Counted from the first letter of the stretch, positions 34,093 through 43,511 are shown. The stretch: DNA of 64,000 nucleotides from Phycomyces nitens (GCA_022702545.1 JAHRBC010000009.1:124001-188000); one strand, 5' to 3'. Notes: generated by a model from the sequence alone, not told the origin. A program made the numbers and translations.

Positions 34093-35608
34093 CTTTATAA
34101 ACATGCGCTCATTCCAATACATCCTGCCTGCATTGCTCATCCAAACAATCTGTGGTCAGTTGAATGTGCCTTTAGCATCTCGCAAATTATCCTGACTCTC
34201 TTTTTTATTTTATAGACCTCCTCAACTCACACAGCTTTATTATATGGTTCAATCATCAATATTGGGCTAAAAAAATCTTTTTGTGTCAAACGATTTTCTA
34301 TTCTAACGTTGCTTATTTTATTGTAGACCACACCACCAATCACCCCATCTACCTCTTCCTTCATGTACGATTGTAATCATAATGGTAATATCTTTTTTTG
34401 GTCTTTATATTTTTTATAATATTATTCTGATCCTCTCTTTTTATCTTATAGCCTTCCGCCACTCACACAGTCTATTATATTGGTATCGTCATCAGTGTCA
34501 TGGTAAAAGAACCTTTTGGTGTCAAACTTTTTTGTCCAACGTTGTTTATTCTACTTGGGTCACCCCCATCACACCCTGTCCATCTCTTCCATCATCTACA
34601 ACTTGTTATCATAATGGTAATGCCATTTCTTGGTCTATACTTTTCTATAATATTATTGTTATTCTCTCTTTTTATTTTATAGACATATTCCGTTCACACG
34701 CCTATTATATGGTATGGTCATCAGTGGCATGGTAAAAAATCGTGTCAAATAATTTTCCCCTTTAACGTTTCTTATTCTACTGTAGACCGCCGCCATCAAT
34801 CACCCCATCTGGCTTCCCCATCATCCTCAACTGTTATCATAATGGTAATGCTGTCTCTTAGTCTTTATACTTTCCATAACACTATTCTGATTCTCTCTTT
34901 TTATCTTATAGACCTCCTCTACTCAAACGGTCTATTATATGGTATCGTCATTGGTGGCTTGGTAAAAACTCTTCGTGTCAAACTATTTTCTCCTTTAACG
35001 TTTCTTATTCTACTATAGACCGCCGCCATCACTGTCCACCCCATCTGGCCCCTTCATCATCTACGACTGGTTATCATAATGGTAATGCCTTTTCTTGGTC
35101 TTTATCTCTTTCCATAATATTATTCTGGCTATTTACTAATATTGTTCTATACTCTTAATAAGAATCTATTGTTGGTCATCACGTAACATCCCTCTACTTA
35201 ATTGTCAACTCTGTTTCTGGTATGTAAATCGATTATTCTATTACCCAATTCACCCATACTAATTTACTTTACCCCATCTCTAGTCAATCTAATCATACAA
35301 GATGCCATGCCATGCCGCACAACTCAGCCCCACTTTGTCCGTTCTTATCCATCCCTTACAATGTAAGTATAAAATACCTCGCATCTTGAACAACACCCGC
35401 ACTCTTGAATATATGTCACTAATATAACTTTTATTGTATTAGAATACTGCCGCAACCACCCAAATCGCCGTCGGTCCCTATTTTCAGGTATTGTTCAGTA
35501 GTGAAGCACCCGATCCAAGTAGTATCAAGTAGGCCGGTAGAAGCGGCAAGGATAAACAGTAATAGTATTAGAGCTTGTGTACAGAACCATTCTATTCTTT
35601 CCAATAAA
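34093..35608 (+). repeat. T1 tandem GT-AG module array, possible third transcription unit
   Basis: A TATA-like TTTATAAA (34093-34100) is followed by about four units of 228-247 bp, marked by ATAATGGTAAT donors at 34385, 34617, 34845 and 35092. Each unit has a donor, a pyrimidine-rich stretch, TTATAG, a block of about 50 bp (ACCTCCTCTACTC...), a GTAAAA donor, CTATAG in most units, and a block of about 60 bp (ACCGCCGCCATC...). A last acceptor (TATTAG) precedes a block reading PYFQVLFSSEAPDPSSIK stop, and AATAAA lies at 35603-35608. The block lengths vary and do not keep one reading frame, so coding is doubtful. A spliced RNA is plausible. Confidence 0.6.
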
Positions 35609-35691
35609 CACAAATATAAACCATAAACCTAATAAGTACGGGGTATAAAACAATGGGGGGATCATTCTATGCTTGATTGCACAGTAATAGT

Positions 35692-36056
35692 ATTCGATGA
35701 TTGGTTAATTGCTTGAGGATATCCTTGATACCATGGAGAAAGCCAGCTTCTCCCCAACTTTATTTGCTGTGTGTAATCGTCTTTTCAATTTATAAACACA
35801 TAATCTATTACACTAAAAACATAGTTTTAAGTACAAAAATCTGGTAAACACCAAAAATCTATATGCAGAAAAAGCTAACGAACCCTACTCTCCCAAAAGT
35901 TTTCAACTTTGCACCTGTATGAGATTCGACTTTGAGCCCAGGAGAAACCTTGCTTACTCCCATACTCGTAGTATTCTGTTCTCCCCTGAAAACCTAAACT
36001 TTTCCCCTATTTATTTCTGGTTATATACATGGTTTTACCCCACAGTTTTTGCAGTG
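35692..36056. other. T1 right subterminal region without a gene
   Basis: Shared with T3 but replaced by unrelated sequence in T2 (45979-46370). It ends with the CACTG-type tip. No gene seen. Confidence 0.6.
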
Positions 36057-36908
36057 TGGGGAAGGGGATAAGGAGGGGAAGTCGGTGTACTGGGTGGCAG
36101 AAGGCTTGGGGGAGATATGGGCATACTTGGATGCAGCTGCACCTTGGGAAAAGTCAGGCTGAGCCTGGGACAACCGAGCAATAGTGGCCTCAGCTGCAGA
36201 CAAGGCCTCCTTCAAACGGGAATTCTCCCGCAGGACATCTTCCATGGCATTGACCCTAACGGTCAGATCATGGACCAGGGTCCAGAGATCTTGGGTGGGA
36301 GGGGGGACATCATTGTCCAGAATCTCCACAACATCGTCCATGGAAATAGAATCGTCCTGGACGGGGACAGCAGGGGAGGAAGGGCGGCTAGAGGCAAGGA
36401 CCTCAGGGATCTTATGCTGGACCCCATTAATGAGGGCCTGCATGGAAGAGGCATTGTAGTGCGCGCCACAGCGGCACTTGAACTGGGGGCTGCCAGTTGA
36501 GGTTGCAGACCCATTGGAGACCATTTTGCCAGTATTTTGGCAATGGGAACAGGTCAGGACTGGGCGAAACTTCACAAAGTCTGCCTTGAGGCCAGAGAGG
36601 AGGATGGTGGTGGGAGAGGTACCATTAGAGGGGCGGGGAACGGATTTCTGAGAGCCAATCATCAGAGGAGGAGGGGAGAAAAAATTTTCTGAGAAAATGG
36701 GAGGGGGGGGAGAAACAAATGAAAGCTCTGAAACAGGGACGAAAAAGTGCGAAGTGGAGGGTAGGAGGCCAGAAACACTTGCAGAGAAGGCAGAGAGAGC
36801 AGAAGTTGAGCGTACAGGTACGGGCAACCAAGATGGTGTTGGAGATGCTAACAATCGGGAGCGATTATGGGACAGATGCGAAGATCTTGATGATGGCGAT
36901 GTAGACAA
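36057..36908 (-). CDS. LINE ORF1-like protein, 3' end cut by T1
   Basis: On the minus strand, an open frame from ATG at 36908 runs into T1 at 36056 after about 284 codons. A Ser/Pro-rich N-terminus is followed by a zinc-like Cys cluster (CSHCQNTGK...KCRCG, about residues 121-148) and a coiled-coil segment with Leu/Glu spacing (VNAMEDVLRENSRLKEALSA, about 218-240). These are features of ORF1 proteins of fungal non-LTR retrotransposons, which bind the element RNA. No reverse transcriptase follows, because T1 interrupts the element and the other side is not its continuation. The apparent stop at 36021 lies within T1. Confidence 0.55.
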
Positions 36909-37079
36909 TGTGGCAAAAAGTTATCGGAATTGGATGAAAATTGGAGAGGATGTATAAAAGACAATGACGATCAAGCCTGCTGCAAAAAACAATAGGATTG
37001 ATAGACTAGTTAAAGAGGTATGGGCTAAAGAAGTATGTTATTGGGGTTTGAATCAAGAAAATTGATCTTTACACGGAAG
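36909..37079. other. Short spacer, possible LINE 5' UTR and tRNA-Val 5' flank
   Basis: No gene. Its right end (ending CACGGAAG) is the original 5' flank of tRNA-Val before Gypsy2 inserted; GAAG is the 4-bp duplication. Confidence 0.5.
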
Positions 37080-37630
37080 TGTCAAGTGTTGTGTGAGCGG
37101 TTGTAGTGTATTGAGCCAAAATACCAATTGTAATAGCGATGCTTCCTCCAGATCTCAAAGAATATCGGCAGACTTTAGAAGTGAGGCAAGACAAAACGAA
37201 AAAGAAAACAAAAGAGTAGAATTGGATGTTTATTTGACTTGAATTTGGACTTCTTTAAATACTACTTCTTGGAGCTATTGTTAGTTTCTAAGTGACAGTC
37301 ATGGTTGCTAGGGGTGATTAGTCATTGCAGCTGGGCGTTGCTTAGCAAGATGGGTTGACATGAGGAGAGATCTTGAAGAAGAAAAAAAAAAGAAGATAAT
37401 CAGCAACCGATTTTTGGGATTGCGCAGTTCAAAAAAGACAAGAAAGGGAAAGGAAAAGTGATATGGTTTCTACTGGAATTGGGCTGGAAGATGTGTGATA
37501 ATAGAGGATATAAATGGAAATACAAGTGTGACAAACAAGAAGGGTTACTATATATAGAAAAGGTGACTCAAAGCAGGCTCAAAAAGGGTGTTTCTGGTCG
37601 ACGGCCGATAACTCCACTACACACGTGACA
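37080..37630 (-). repeat. Gypsy2 3' LTR
   Basis: Begins TGTCAAGTG and ends ACACGTGACA; matches 42872-43419. The minus strand has AGTATTTAAAG and then AATAAA about 25 nt later. Confidence 0.9.
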
Positions 37631-37671
37631 TGACTCCCTCCTTAGGCCAAGGCCAGAAAGCAAGACTACAC

Positions 37672-38994
37672 CTACTGCGGATTGTTCTCCAACCACGATC
37701 TGTACTGCATCTCTGCTCTCTGCACTTGTACATCAGGGATCATCGTCCTGTGCTGGTAAAACGGTTTCAGCATATCACCATTTACGGCTCCTTTTAGTCT
37801 TTGATAGTTGGGCCCTGTTAAATGATAAGTGCCCTTCTCGTTCACTCTTGTTACTGTCATTGGTCCTAACCACTGATCGGCTAGCTTTGTCTTTGGGTTC
37901 TGATCTCTCATCAGGACTTGTTCGCCTACAACATACCGCCTGGGTGCTACTTGCTTGTCGTACCTCCGTTTATCTTGTTCTTTCCGCTCCATGGACTTCT
38001 TTCGGGCTTCATCACTCAGACCACCTGTCAGATACTTGATCACCTTGACCCGGTTTACTATCTCTTGATCGAGCTCGCCCTCGACAAAGTCTGTCCTAGG
38101 TGCGGGCCATGTGGCAGGTGTCCTTAGTTCATAGCCGTACAAGAGCTTGGCCGGGCTGTAACCAGTGGTCCCATTGGGCATAGTTCGCAGGGCAAGTAGT
38201 GCAGGGTTTACAAATTCGTTCCACCGGCCTTGGGCATCTGCATCCCAGACTATCTTGGCAAGGATCTGGACAAGGCTCTGGTTCGTTCTCTCGCACAGAC
38301 CGTTGGTCTGTGGTCTGTACGCAGTGGTGGTTAGATGTCGACAGTTTAGCATTCGGAGGAACTCGCGCACGAAACCAGAGGTGAAGTTGCTTCCACGGTC
38401 AGTTAGTATGTAGTTGGGGACACCATAGAGTACGACAATGCTGTTGTACAAGAAGTTGGCCGTGGTTTCCTCAGTTATATCCATGACAGGTGCTGCGATT
38501 GGCCACCTCGTGAGGTAGTCAACGGCTACTAGAATATATCTGTGGCCTTCTTTGCTTGGCAACATGGGTCCGACAGCGTCGCAGCCCACCATGAAGAAAG
38601 GGTGCATTGGACTTGGGATGGGGTGAGCTGGTTCACTGCGACGTTTGGTCTTCTTCGACCTGACCTGGCAAGTTACGCACGACTGTACGATCTTCCTGGT
38701 CAGTTCGTAAAGGTGAGGTCCAGTGTACTGAAGTCGCAGCTTCTCCCAAGTGTTGTTTATTCCATAGTGGCCTTCCTCATGGATTCGGGTAATGATGTCT
38801 GCAGCGTTTCCTTCATGTAAAAGCTCTTGAGTAAGTGGGCCTTGGGGGTTCTTGCGGAAGAGATGGTGGTTGTAAACTTCATACTTGGCCGCTAGCCTTT
38901 GTACTTTCTTCTTGATGGCTGGAGTTGAATCGGTTGGATACTGATGGTTTCGGGTAAGATAGTAGAGAATTGCAAGATAAAGTGGGTATTCCAT
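37672..38994 (-). CDS. Gypsy2 integrase as a separate ORF, 440 aa
   Basis: Starts ATG at 38994. An HHCC zinc domain covers about residues 90-132 (HEEGHYGINNTWEKL through SCVTCQVRSK). The DDE core reads FFMVGCDAVGPML (about D158), ILTDRGSNFTS (about D218) and PQTNGLCERTNQS (E about 255). The tail has YVVGEQVLMRDQNP and WLGPMTV, the usual gypsy integrase tail. No chromodomain. It inserts element cDNA and, given the fixed distance to tRNA-Val, may be guided by Pol III factors. Unusually, 320 bp with several stops separate it from the RNase H frame, so it needs its own start, splicing or some other route of expression. In most gypsy elements it is fused to reverse transcriptase. Confidence 0.9.
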   Translation of the reverse strand: MEYPLYLAILYYLTRNHQYPTDSTPAIKKKVQRLAAKYEVYNHHLFRKNPQGPLTQELLHEGNAADIITRIHEEGHYGINNTWEKLRLQYTGPHLYELTRKIVQSCVTCQVRSKKTKRRSEPAHPIPSPMHPFFMVGCDAVGPMLPSKEGHRYILVAVDYLTRWPIAAPVMDITEETTANFLYNSIVVLYGVPNYILTDRGSNFTSGFVREFLRMLNCRHLTTTAYRPQTNGLCERTNQSLVQILAKIVWDADAQGRWNEFVNPALLALRTMPNGTTGYSPAKLLYGYELRTPATWPAPRTDFVEGELDQEIVNRVKVIKYLTGGLSDEARKKSMERKEQDKRRYDKQVAPRRYVVGEQVLMRDQNPKTKLADQWLGPMTVTRVNEKGTYHLTGPNYQRLKGAVNGDMLKPFYQHRTMIPDVQVQRAEMQYRSWLENNPQ

Positions 38995-39314
38995 GGTTAT
39001 TAAAGTATTTTTAACAAAAGTAGATTTTTTTCAAAGAGCAAAGGGTCAGGCAAAAGCCTTTTCCCAAGGTGAAGTTTTCAACTGTCTAGTAGGTATAAAG
39101 AAATAGAGCAGACTTTGACAAGTTTATTCAAGGGTAAGAAAACAAAATCTAAAAGGATTTTTTACAAGAAGTTGACTTGAGGTAATGATCTGATATGATA
39201 AGTTGGTAACAATAATAATTTGAGATGATAAACTGATTGAAAAAAAAATTTGATAGGTGGATTCTGATGCCTTTTTCCAAAACACTTTTGCTAGCTGTTT
39301 TTATAGAAAACTAC
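38995..39314. other. Gap between Gypsy2 RNase H and integrase frames
   Basis: 320 bp, AT-rich, stops in all minus-strand frames. It could be an intron, an internal promoter or leader region; no clean pair of splice sites joining the two frames was settled by eye. Confidence 0.5.
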
Positions 39315-42053
39315 TCAAGGTTCCTGTTCTGGGAGAAGTCTGGAAAGGGCATCTGCGGGGTTGGCTTGTCCTGGTTGATGCTTGATCTGGAAGTCATATT
39401 CCATAAGGGCTGCAGTCCATCTTGCCAATTTTGGCGAGGGATTCGGATTCTTAATGATGTAAAGGAGTGCAGCATGATCGGTGCGCAGGATGAAGAACCG
39501 GCCAGCAAGGTAATGACGAAATCTGGTAACGCCCCAGATCAATGCAAGGGCCTCCAGATGTGTCGCCGCATAGTTCCTTTTGGATCCTCTCAATCCATGG
39601 GAGCCGTAGGAGATCACCGTCTCCTCTTCGAGATTGTCCTTTGGAGCTTGAGACAGTACTGCCCCCAATCCTTTCGTGGACGCATCTGTGGTGATAATCT
39701 GGACCAGGTCTCGGTTGGGGAACGCCAAGATAGGTGGTGAGACCAGGCAGTTCTTGAGGATGTCCACCGCATCTTGTTGTTCCTTGGTCCATTCAAAAGG
39801 AGTGTTCTTCTTCAAGAGCTTGGTAAGGGGCTGGGCTACTTCGGCATAACTATGGATAAACCTTCTGTAATACCCTGCCATTCCTAGGAAGGTATGGACC
39901 TCATTGGTGGAGGTTGGCGTCTTGAGAGCGAGGAGTTTCTCAACATTTCGATCGCATGGCGACAGACCAGAACCAGAAACAACGTGGCCAAGGTACTCCA
40001 CCGAGCACCGGGCAAAATGGCATTTGCTGTTCTTGAGTTTGAGGTTGGCGGTTTTGCAGGCTTGGAAGACCAATTCCAGATGAGAGGCATGGTCTTCGAG
40101 TGACTTGGAGAAGACGATGATGTCGTCGACGAAGACGTAGACGAAGTCTCCGATGTACGGACTTAGGATCTGTGTCATGGTACGTTGGAAGGTTGAGGGA
40201 GCAGAGGTTAAGCCAAACGGCATGACAGTAAACTCAAATGTCCCTTGCTTGGTGACAAAACCGGTCTTTTCGATCGACCCTGGGGAAACTAGAATCTGCC
40301 AGAAACCGGACGCCGCATCCAATGTGGAGAACCAAGAGGAACCACCGAGGGAATCGAGAAGATCGTCGATATGCGGGAGGGGGAAGGCGTCCTTGACCGT
40401 GACAGTATTCAACTTTCGGTAATCGACGACCAGGCGAAGTCCACCATCGCGCTTCCTCACGAAGAAGACTGGAGAAGTCCAAAGGCCTTGGGAAGGTCGT
40501 ATCAGCTTGAGTTCAAGGAGTTGGTCCAGCTCCAACTTGAGAGACTCCTCCTCTTCCCAGGTAAGGCAATACGGCCGCAACCTGATGGGCTTATCCGTGA
40601 CAGTAGGGATATCATGATCAATAAAGTTGACGAGGCCCAGACCAGAGTTCTCGGCAAAGGAGTCCTGATACTGATCGACCACCTTGGCCACTTCTTGGGG
40701 AATCTCTTCAACCGATTGCGTGTCAGACATCGTGTCCTCGATGTAAGACGTGGGGACAGGGGTGGGGTTTTGCTTGATGTTGACTTGGTAGATGGGCGTT
40801 GGGGGTGGGTTCTGCATAGCGCCTACTTCTCCTTGCAGCTCAACATAACCGGACCCATGCTTTGTAGGTATGACAATAGTAGAGTCTTTCAGGCACAACT
40901 GAATCCCATAGTTTCTAAACCAAGTCATACCCAACAAACACAGATCGCGGTTAGTAGGACAGTCCTTTATACACATAGTGTCAGGTCTTAACTTTCCTGC
41001 CACTCTAATCGGCACATTATCAACAATGTCGCAGGGTTCAGGGAGATCGCCATCCAAACTAGAGATCGGCAACTTGTCGCCATTTGGAGTCAAACCAAGA
41101 CGCCGGGCAAGGTCCTTGCTGATGACAGACACGCTAGCGCCAGAATCAAAAACCGCGGGGAGAACCTGTCCGTTGATCATGATAGGGGCTTTTAAGGGTT
41201 GGCTATTCGAGAATATGTTAAAATTGTAATTATACGGGTATACAGTATCATCACTGTCATAACCGCCATCGTTGCTTGACGATCCATGGGTTCCTTGGTC
41301 CGTGGAGTAGTCATAAGAGTCCGTCTCCTCGGAGCCGTCGTCCTGGATATCGACTACATTGACCATCGCCGGCATCACCTTAGGTTTACGGCCATGGAGA
41401 TACCTCAATCCGTCCCTGACGTCCTTGGCCGCTTCGTTGTCGATCGAGAGCCACTGGGCAACGGACAAACCAGAGTCAACCGTCTTGAGTCGTTCCCAAA
41501 TGTCCTTCTTGTCGGCAAGGACAGGCAAACGGCGAAGGGGCTTCCTTTTCCTCTTGGTAATTTGACCGGACGGGGCAAGAGGTGCAGGTGGGGCAGGCGT
41601 GGCAAACTGGGCAGGCGGGGAAAGAGGTGCAGGCGGGGCAAGAGGTGCAGGCGGGGCAAGAGGTGCAGGCGGGGCAAGAGGTGTAGGCTGGGCAAACTGG
41701 GCAGGCGGGGCAAGAGGTGCAGGCGGGGCAAGAGGTGCAGGCGGGGCAAGAGGTGCAGGCTGGGCAAACTGGGCAGGCGGAGCAAGAGGTGCAGGCTGGT
41801 AGGGATAGACAGGGTAAGGTGGTACAGGGGGATTTTCAGGGTTCGCAGGTAACTTTCCCTTTTTCCTTGTGGAGGGTCCAGGTTGGGACGAGGTGGATCC
41901 AGGGGCATCCCTCTTTTGGGCAGCATAGACAGGTACAGTTACGATGTGAACAGATGAGTTGGGAAGGGGTTGTTGGGATGGGGCACCAGTGTTCCCATTT
42001 ACTGGCGCCCATTGTCGTTTCCCTGGTCCTGAGGGGGAGGCATGTTGGGACAT
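39315..42053 (-). CDS. pol: Gypsy2 protease, reverse transcriptase, RNase H, 912 aa
   Basis: N-terminal 180 residues are Pro/Ala-rich with a PPAPLA hexapeptide repeat, followed by an acidic segment. The protease motif AVFDSGASVSVIS lies near residue 305. Reverse transcriptase spans about 500-690 (FVRKRDGGLRLVVDYRKLN; VYVFVDDIIVFSKS). RNase H spans about 775-905 (IITTDASTKGLGAVLSQ, ending NPADALSRLLPEQEP stop). Its start ATG (42053) overlaps the end of gag by 55 bp in another frame, so it is made by frameshift or reinitiation. Integrase is not fused. Intact. Confidence 0.92.
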   Translation of the reverse strand: MSQHASPSGPGKRQWAPVNGNTGAPSQQPLPNSSVHIVTVPVYAAQKRDAPGSTSSQPGPSTRKKGKLPANPENPPVPPYPVYPYQPAPLAPPAQFAQPAPLAPPAPLAPPAPLAPPAQFAQPTPLAPPAPLAPPAPLAPPAPLSPPAQFATPAPPAPLAPSGQITKRKRKPLRRLPVLADKKDIWERLKTVDSGLSVAQWLSIDNEAAKDVRDGLRYLHGRKPKVMPAMVNVVDIQDDGSEETDSYDYSTDQGTHGSSSNDGGYDSDDTVYPYNYNFNIFSNSQPLKAPIMINGQVLPAVFDSGASVSVISKDLARRLGLTPNGDKLPISSLDGDLPEPCDIVDNVPIRVAGKLRPDTMCIKDCPTNRDLCLLGMTWFRNYGIQLCLKDSTIVIPTKHGSGYVELQGEVGAMQNPPPTPIYQVNIKQNPTPVPTSYIEDTMSDTQSVEEIPQEVAKVVDQYQDSFAENSGLGLVNFIDHDIPTVTDKPIRLRPYCLTWEEEESLKLELDQLLELKLIRPSQGLWTSPVFFVRKRDGGLRLVVDYRKLNTVTVKDAFPLPHIDDLLDSLGGSSWFSTLDAASGFWQILVSPGSIEKTGFVTKQGTFEFTVMPFGLTSAPSTFQRTMTQILSPYIGDFVYVFVDDIIVFSKSLEDHASHLELVFQACKTANLKLKNSKCHFARCSVEYLGHVVSGSGLSPCDRNVEKLLALKTPTSTNEVHTFLGMAGYYRRFIHSYAEVAQPLTKLLKKNTPFEWTKEQQDAVDILKNCLVSPPILAFPNRDLVQIITTDASTKGLGAVLSQAPKDNLEEETVISYGSHGLRGSKRNYAATHLEALALIWGVTRFRHYLAGRFFILRTDHAALLYIIKNPNPSPKLARWTAALMEYDFQIKHQPGQANPADALSRLLPEQEP
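41589..41800. repeat. 18-bp minisatellite in Gypsy2 pol
   Basis: Repeats of GGTGCAGGCGGGGCAAGA with a GGCAAACTGGGCAGGC variant. The 18-bp unit keeps frame and encodes the PPAPLA/PPAQFA repeat of the polyprotein. Confidence 0.9.
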
Positions 42054-42817
42054 TCGGTTATCTTATGGCCTTCCTGGTTGCAGCCATAGCACTTGAATGG
42101 CCTTCTTGGTGGTGGTGGTCTTGGAATGGGCTTGGGGCCTTGGTTTTCTACGATGTGGACCTTGAGAGCGCGGAACTCGTTAGCAAGATCAGAGATGGCA
42201 CCTTGGAGACTGCTGGTCTCTGTGGAGACAGCAGTGCTAGATTCACCTGATGACACGGTTGAAGAGGAAGGCAAGTTGGTTTGGTTGTGGTATTTTGTCT
42301 CGATGAGCTCAAAGTTTTGAGCCATGGTAACCGCCTTTTCCCACACCCTGGGAGTTCCCCTTGTCTCCACGTCGTAGGCAATCTTGGTCTTGAGGGCCTT
42401 GAGTAAGATGCGGATCTTTTGGTGTTCGTCGTTCAGGCCAACCAAGGTGAACAGGTCCTGGAGACGGACGGCAACGTCCTCGACAGAGTCGTTTGGCCCT
42501 TGCTTCATATTGTCGATCTCCTTCCACCAGACATCTTGGATGTCACGGGAGGCGAACTTGTCCTTGAACTTGGCCTCGAAGTCAGACCAGGTAGTAGTGT
42601 TGTCCTCCTTGAGCGCCCACCACTTGGCGGCGTTCCCCTTGAAGTGAGTTGCGGCGACCAGGAGTGCCTCCTCGTCGTTCATGTTGAGACCCTTGCGGAT
42701 CCTGTTGAGATGTTGCAGCCAAGCCAGAGGATCAGCACCAAGGCCTCCATAGAAGGGTTCAGGTGCGGCCAAGAACTTGGACAGGCGAGCAGAGTTAACG
42801 GTTTGTTCAGTAGACAT
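41999..42817 (-). CDS. gag: Gypsy2 Gag, about 272 aa
   Basis: The open frame extends upstream into the LTR, but the ATG at 42817 (MSTEQTVNSARL) is the first inside the element body and is preferred. A retrotransposon-gag core (ATHFKGNAAKWWALKEDN, VEDVAVRLQDLFTLV) is followed by a Ser/Thr-rich linker, a Pro/Arg stretch and one CCHC knuckle (CYGCNQEGHKITEC) near the C-terminus. It forms particles and packages RNA. Confidence 0.9.
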   Translation of the reverse strand: MSTEQTVNSARLSKFLAAPEPFYGGLGADPLAWLQHLNRIRKGLNMNDEEALLVAATHFKGNAAKWWALKEDNTTTWSDFEAKFKDKFASRDIQDVWWKEIDNMKQGPNDSVEDVAVRLQDLFTLVGLNDEHQKIRILLKALKTKIAYDVETRGTPRVWEKAVTMAQNFELIETKYHNQTNLPSSSTVSSGESSTAVSTETSSLQGAISDLANEFRALKVHIVENQGPKPIPRPPPPRRPFKCYGCNQEGHKITECPNMPPPQDQGNDNGRQ

Positions 42818-42852
42818 GGTGCACAACACAGATGGTGAAAAATAAATTGGTT

Positions 42853-42870
42853 CCTCGGCACGACCTCCAG
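42853..42870 (-). promoter_or_regulatory. Gypsy2 primer binding site
   Basis: Minus strand TGGAGGTCGTGCCGAGG just inside the 5' LTR, complementary to a tRNA 3' end finishing CCA. It is longer than, and different from, the Gypsy1 site, so another tRNA primes this element. Confidence 0.7.
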
Positions 42871-42871
42871 T

Positions 42872-43419
42872 TGTCAAGTGTTGTGTGAGCGGTTGTAGTG
42901 TATTGAGCCAAAATACCAATTGTAATAGCGATGCTTCCTCCAGATCTCAAAGAATATCGGCAGACTTTAGAAGTGAGGCAAGACAAAACGAAAAAGAAAA
43001 CAAAAGAGTAGAATTGGATGTTTATTTGACTTGAATTTGGACTTCTTTAAATACTACTTCTTGGAGCTATTGTTAGTTTCTAAGTGACAGTCATGGTTGC
43101 TAGGGGTGATTAGTCATTGCAGCTGGGCGTTGCTTAGCAAGATGGGTTGACATGAGGAGAGATCTTGAAGAAGAAAAAAAGAAGATAATCAGCAACCGAT
43201 TTTTGGGATTGCGCAGTTCGAAAAAGACAAGAAAGGGAAAGGAAAAGTGATATGGTTTCTACTGGAATTGGGCTGGAAGATGTGTGATAATAGAGGATAT
43301 AAATGGAAATACAAGTGTGACAAACAAGAAGGGTTACTATATATAGAAAAGGTGACTCAAAGCAGGCTCAAAAAGGGTGTTTCTGGTCGACGGCCGATAA
43401 CTCCACTACACACGTGACA
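42872..43419 (-). repeat. Gypsy2 5' LTR
   Basis: TGTCAAGTG...ACACGTGACA; near-identical to 37080-37630. Confidence 0.9.
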
Positions 43420-43429
43420 GAAGAAGTGT

Positions 43430-43502
43430 GGTTTCTTGGTGTAGTTGGTTATCACGTCTGTCTAACACACAGACGGTCGCCAGTTCAAGTCTGGCAGAAA
43501 TC
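43430..43502 (+). tRNA. tRNA-Val(AAC)
   Basis: A 73-nt cloverleaf: acceptor GGTTTCT with AGAAATC (one G-U); D-arm GTG/CAC; anticodon stem TCTGT/ACAGA around loop CTAACAC (anticodon AAC); T-arm GCCAG-TTCAAGT-CTGGC. No intron, CCA not encoded. The Gypsy2 LTR ends 10 bp upstream. Confidence 0.95.
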
Positions 43503-43505
43503 ATA

Positions 43506-43511
43506 TTTTTT
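43506..43511 (+). terminator. Pol III terminator of tRNA-Val
   Basis: Six T residues starting 4 bp after the tRNA 3' end. Confidence 0.8.

Larger units (their letters stand above)
28973..36056 (+). mobile_element. CACTA-like element T1 (CACTG ends)
   Basis: Starts CACTGGGAAAACGGTGGG at 28973 and ends with the inverse of CACTGCAAAAACTGTGGGG at 36056, imperfect but clearly paired. Contents: transposase gene (29216-32348, plus), convergent accessory gene (32491-33686, minus) and a tandem GT-AG module region (34093-35608). Left flank TTG and right flank TGG share only TG, and the flanks belong to different host elements (ISXO2-like and LINE), so the insertion site has been rearranged. Confidence 0.85.
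37080..43419 (-). mobile_element. Gypsy2, complete Ty3/gypsy retrotransposon at tRNA-Val
   Basis: LTRs at 37080-37630 and 42872-43419 (551 and 548 bp) differ by about one base and a 3-bp A-run indel. GAAG lies on both sides. All frames are open: gag, a protease-RT-RNase H frame, and a separate integrase frame. The 5' LTR ends exactly 10 bp from the first base of tRNA-Val, in opposite transcriptional direction. Young, possibly active. Confidence 0.93.

Noticed and set aside
34103..34160. Possible secreted-peptide first exon (MRSFQYILPALLIQTICG) at the start of the T1 module array
   Set aside because: The ATG is lost in T2 at the same site and downstream blocks do not hold a frame; left as a note, not a gene.
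35431..35613. 60-residue minus-strand frame conserved in T1 and T3 (MCLLERIEWF...)
   Set aside because: It overlaps the terminal block of the module array in the opposite direction; conservation comes from recent copying and extends outside the frame.
36263..36514. Alternative frames over the LINE ORF1
   Set aside because: Only the 36021-36908 minus frame has zinc and coiled-coil features and a full-length reading.
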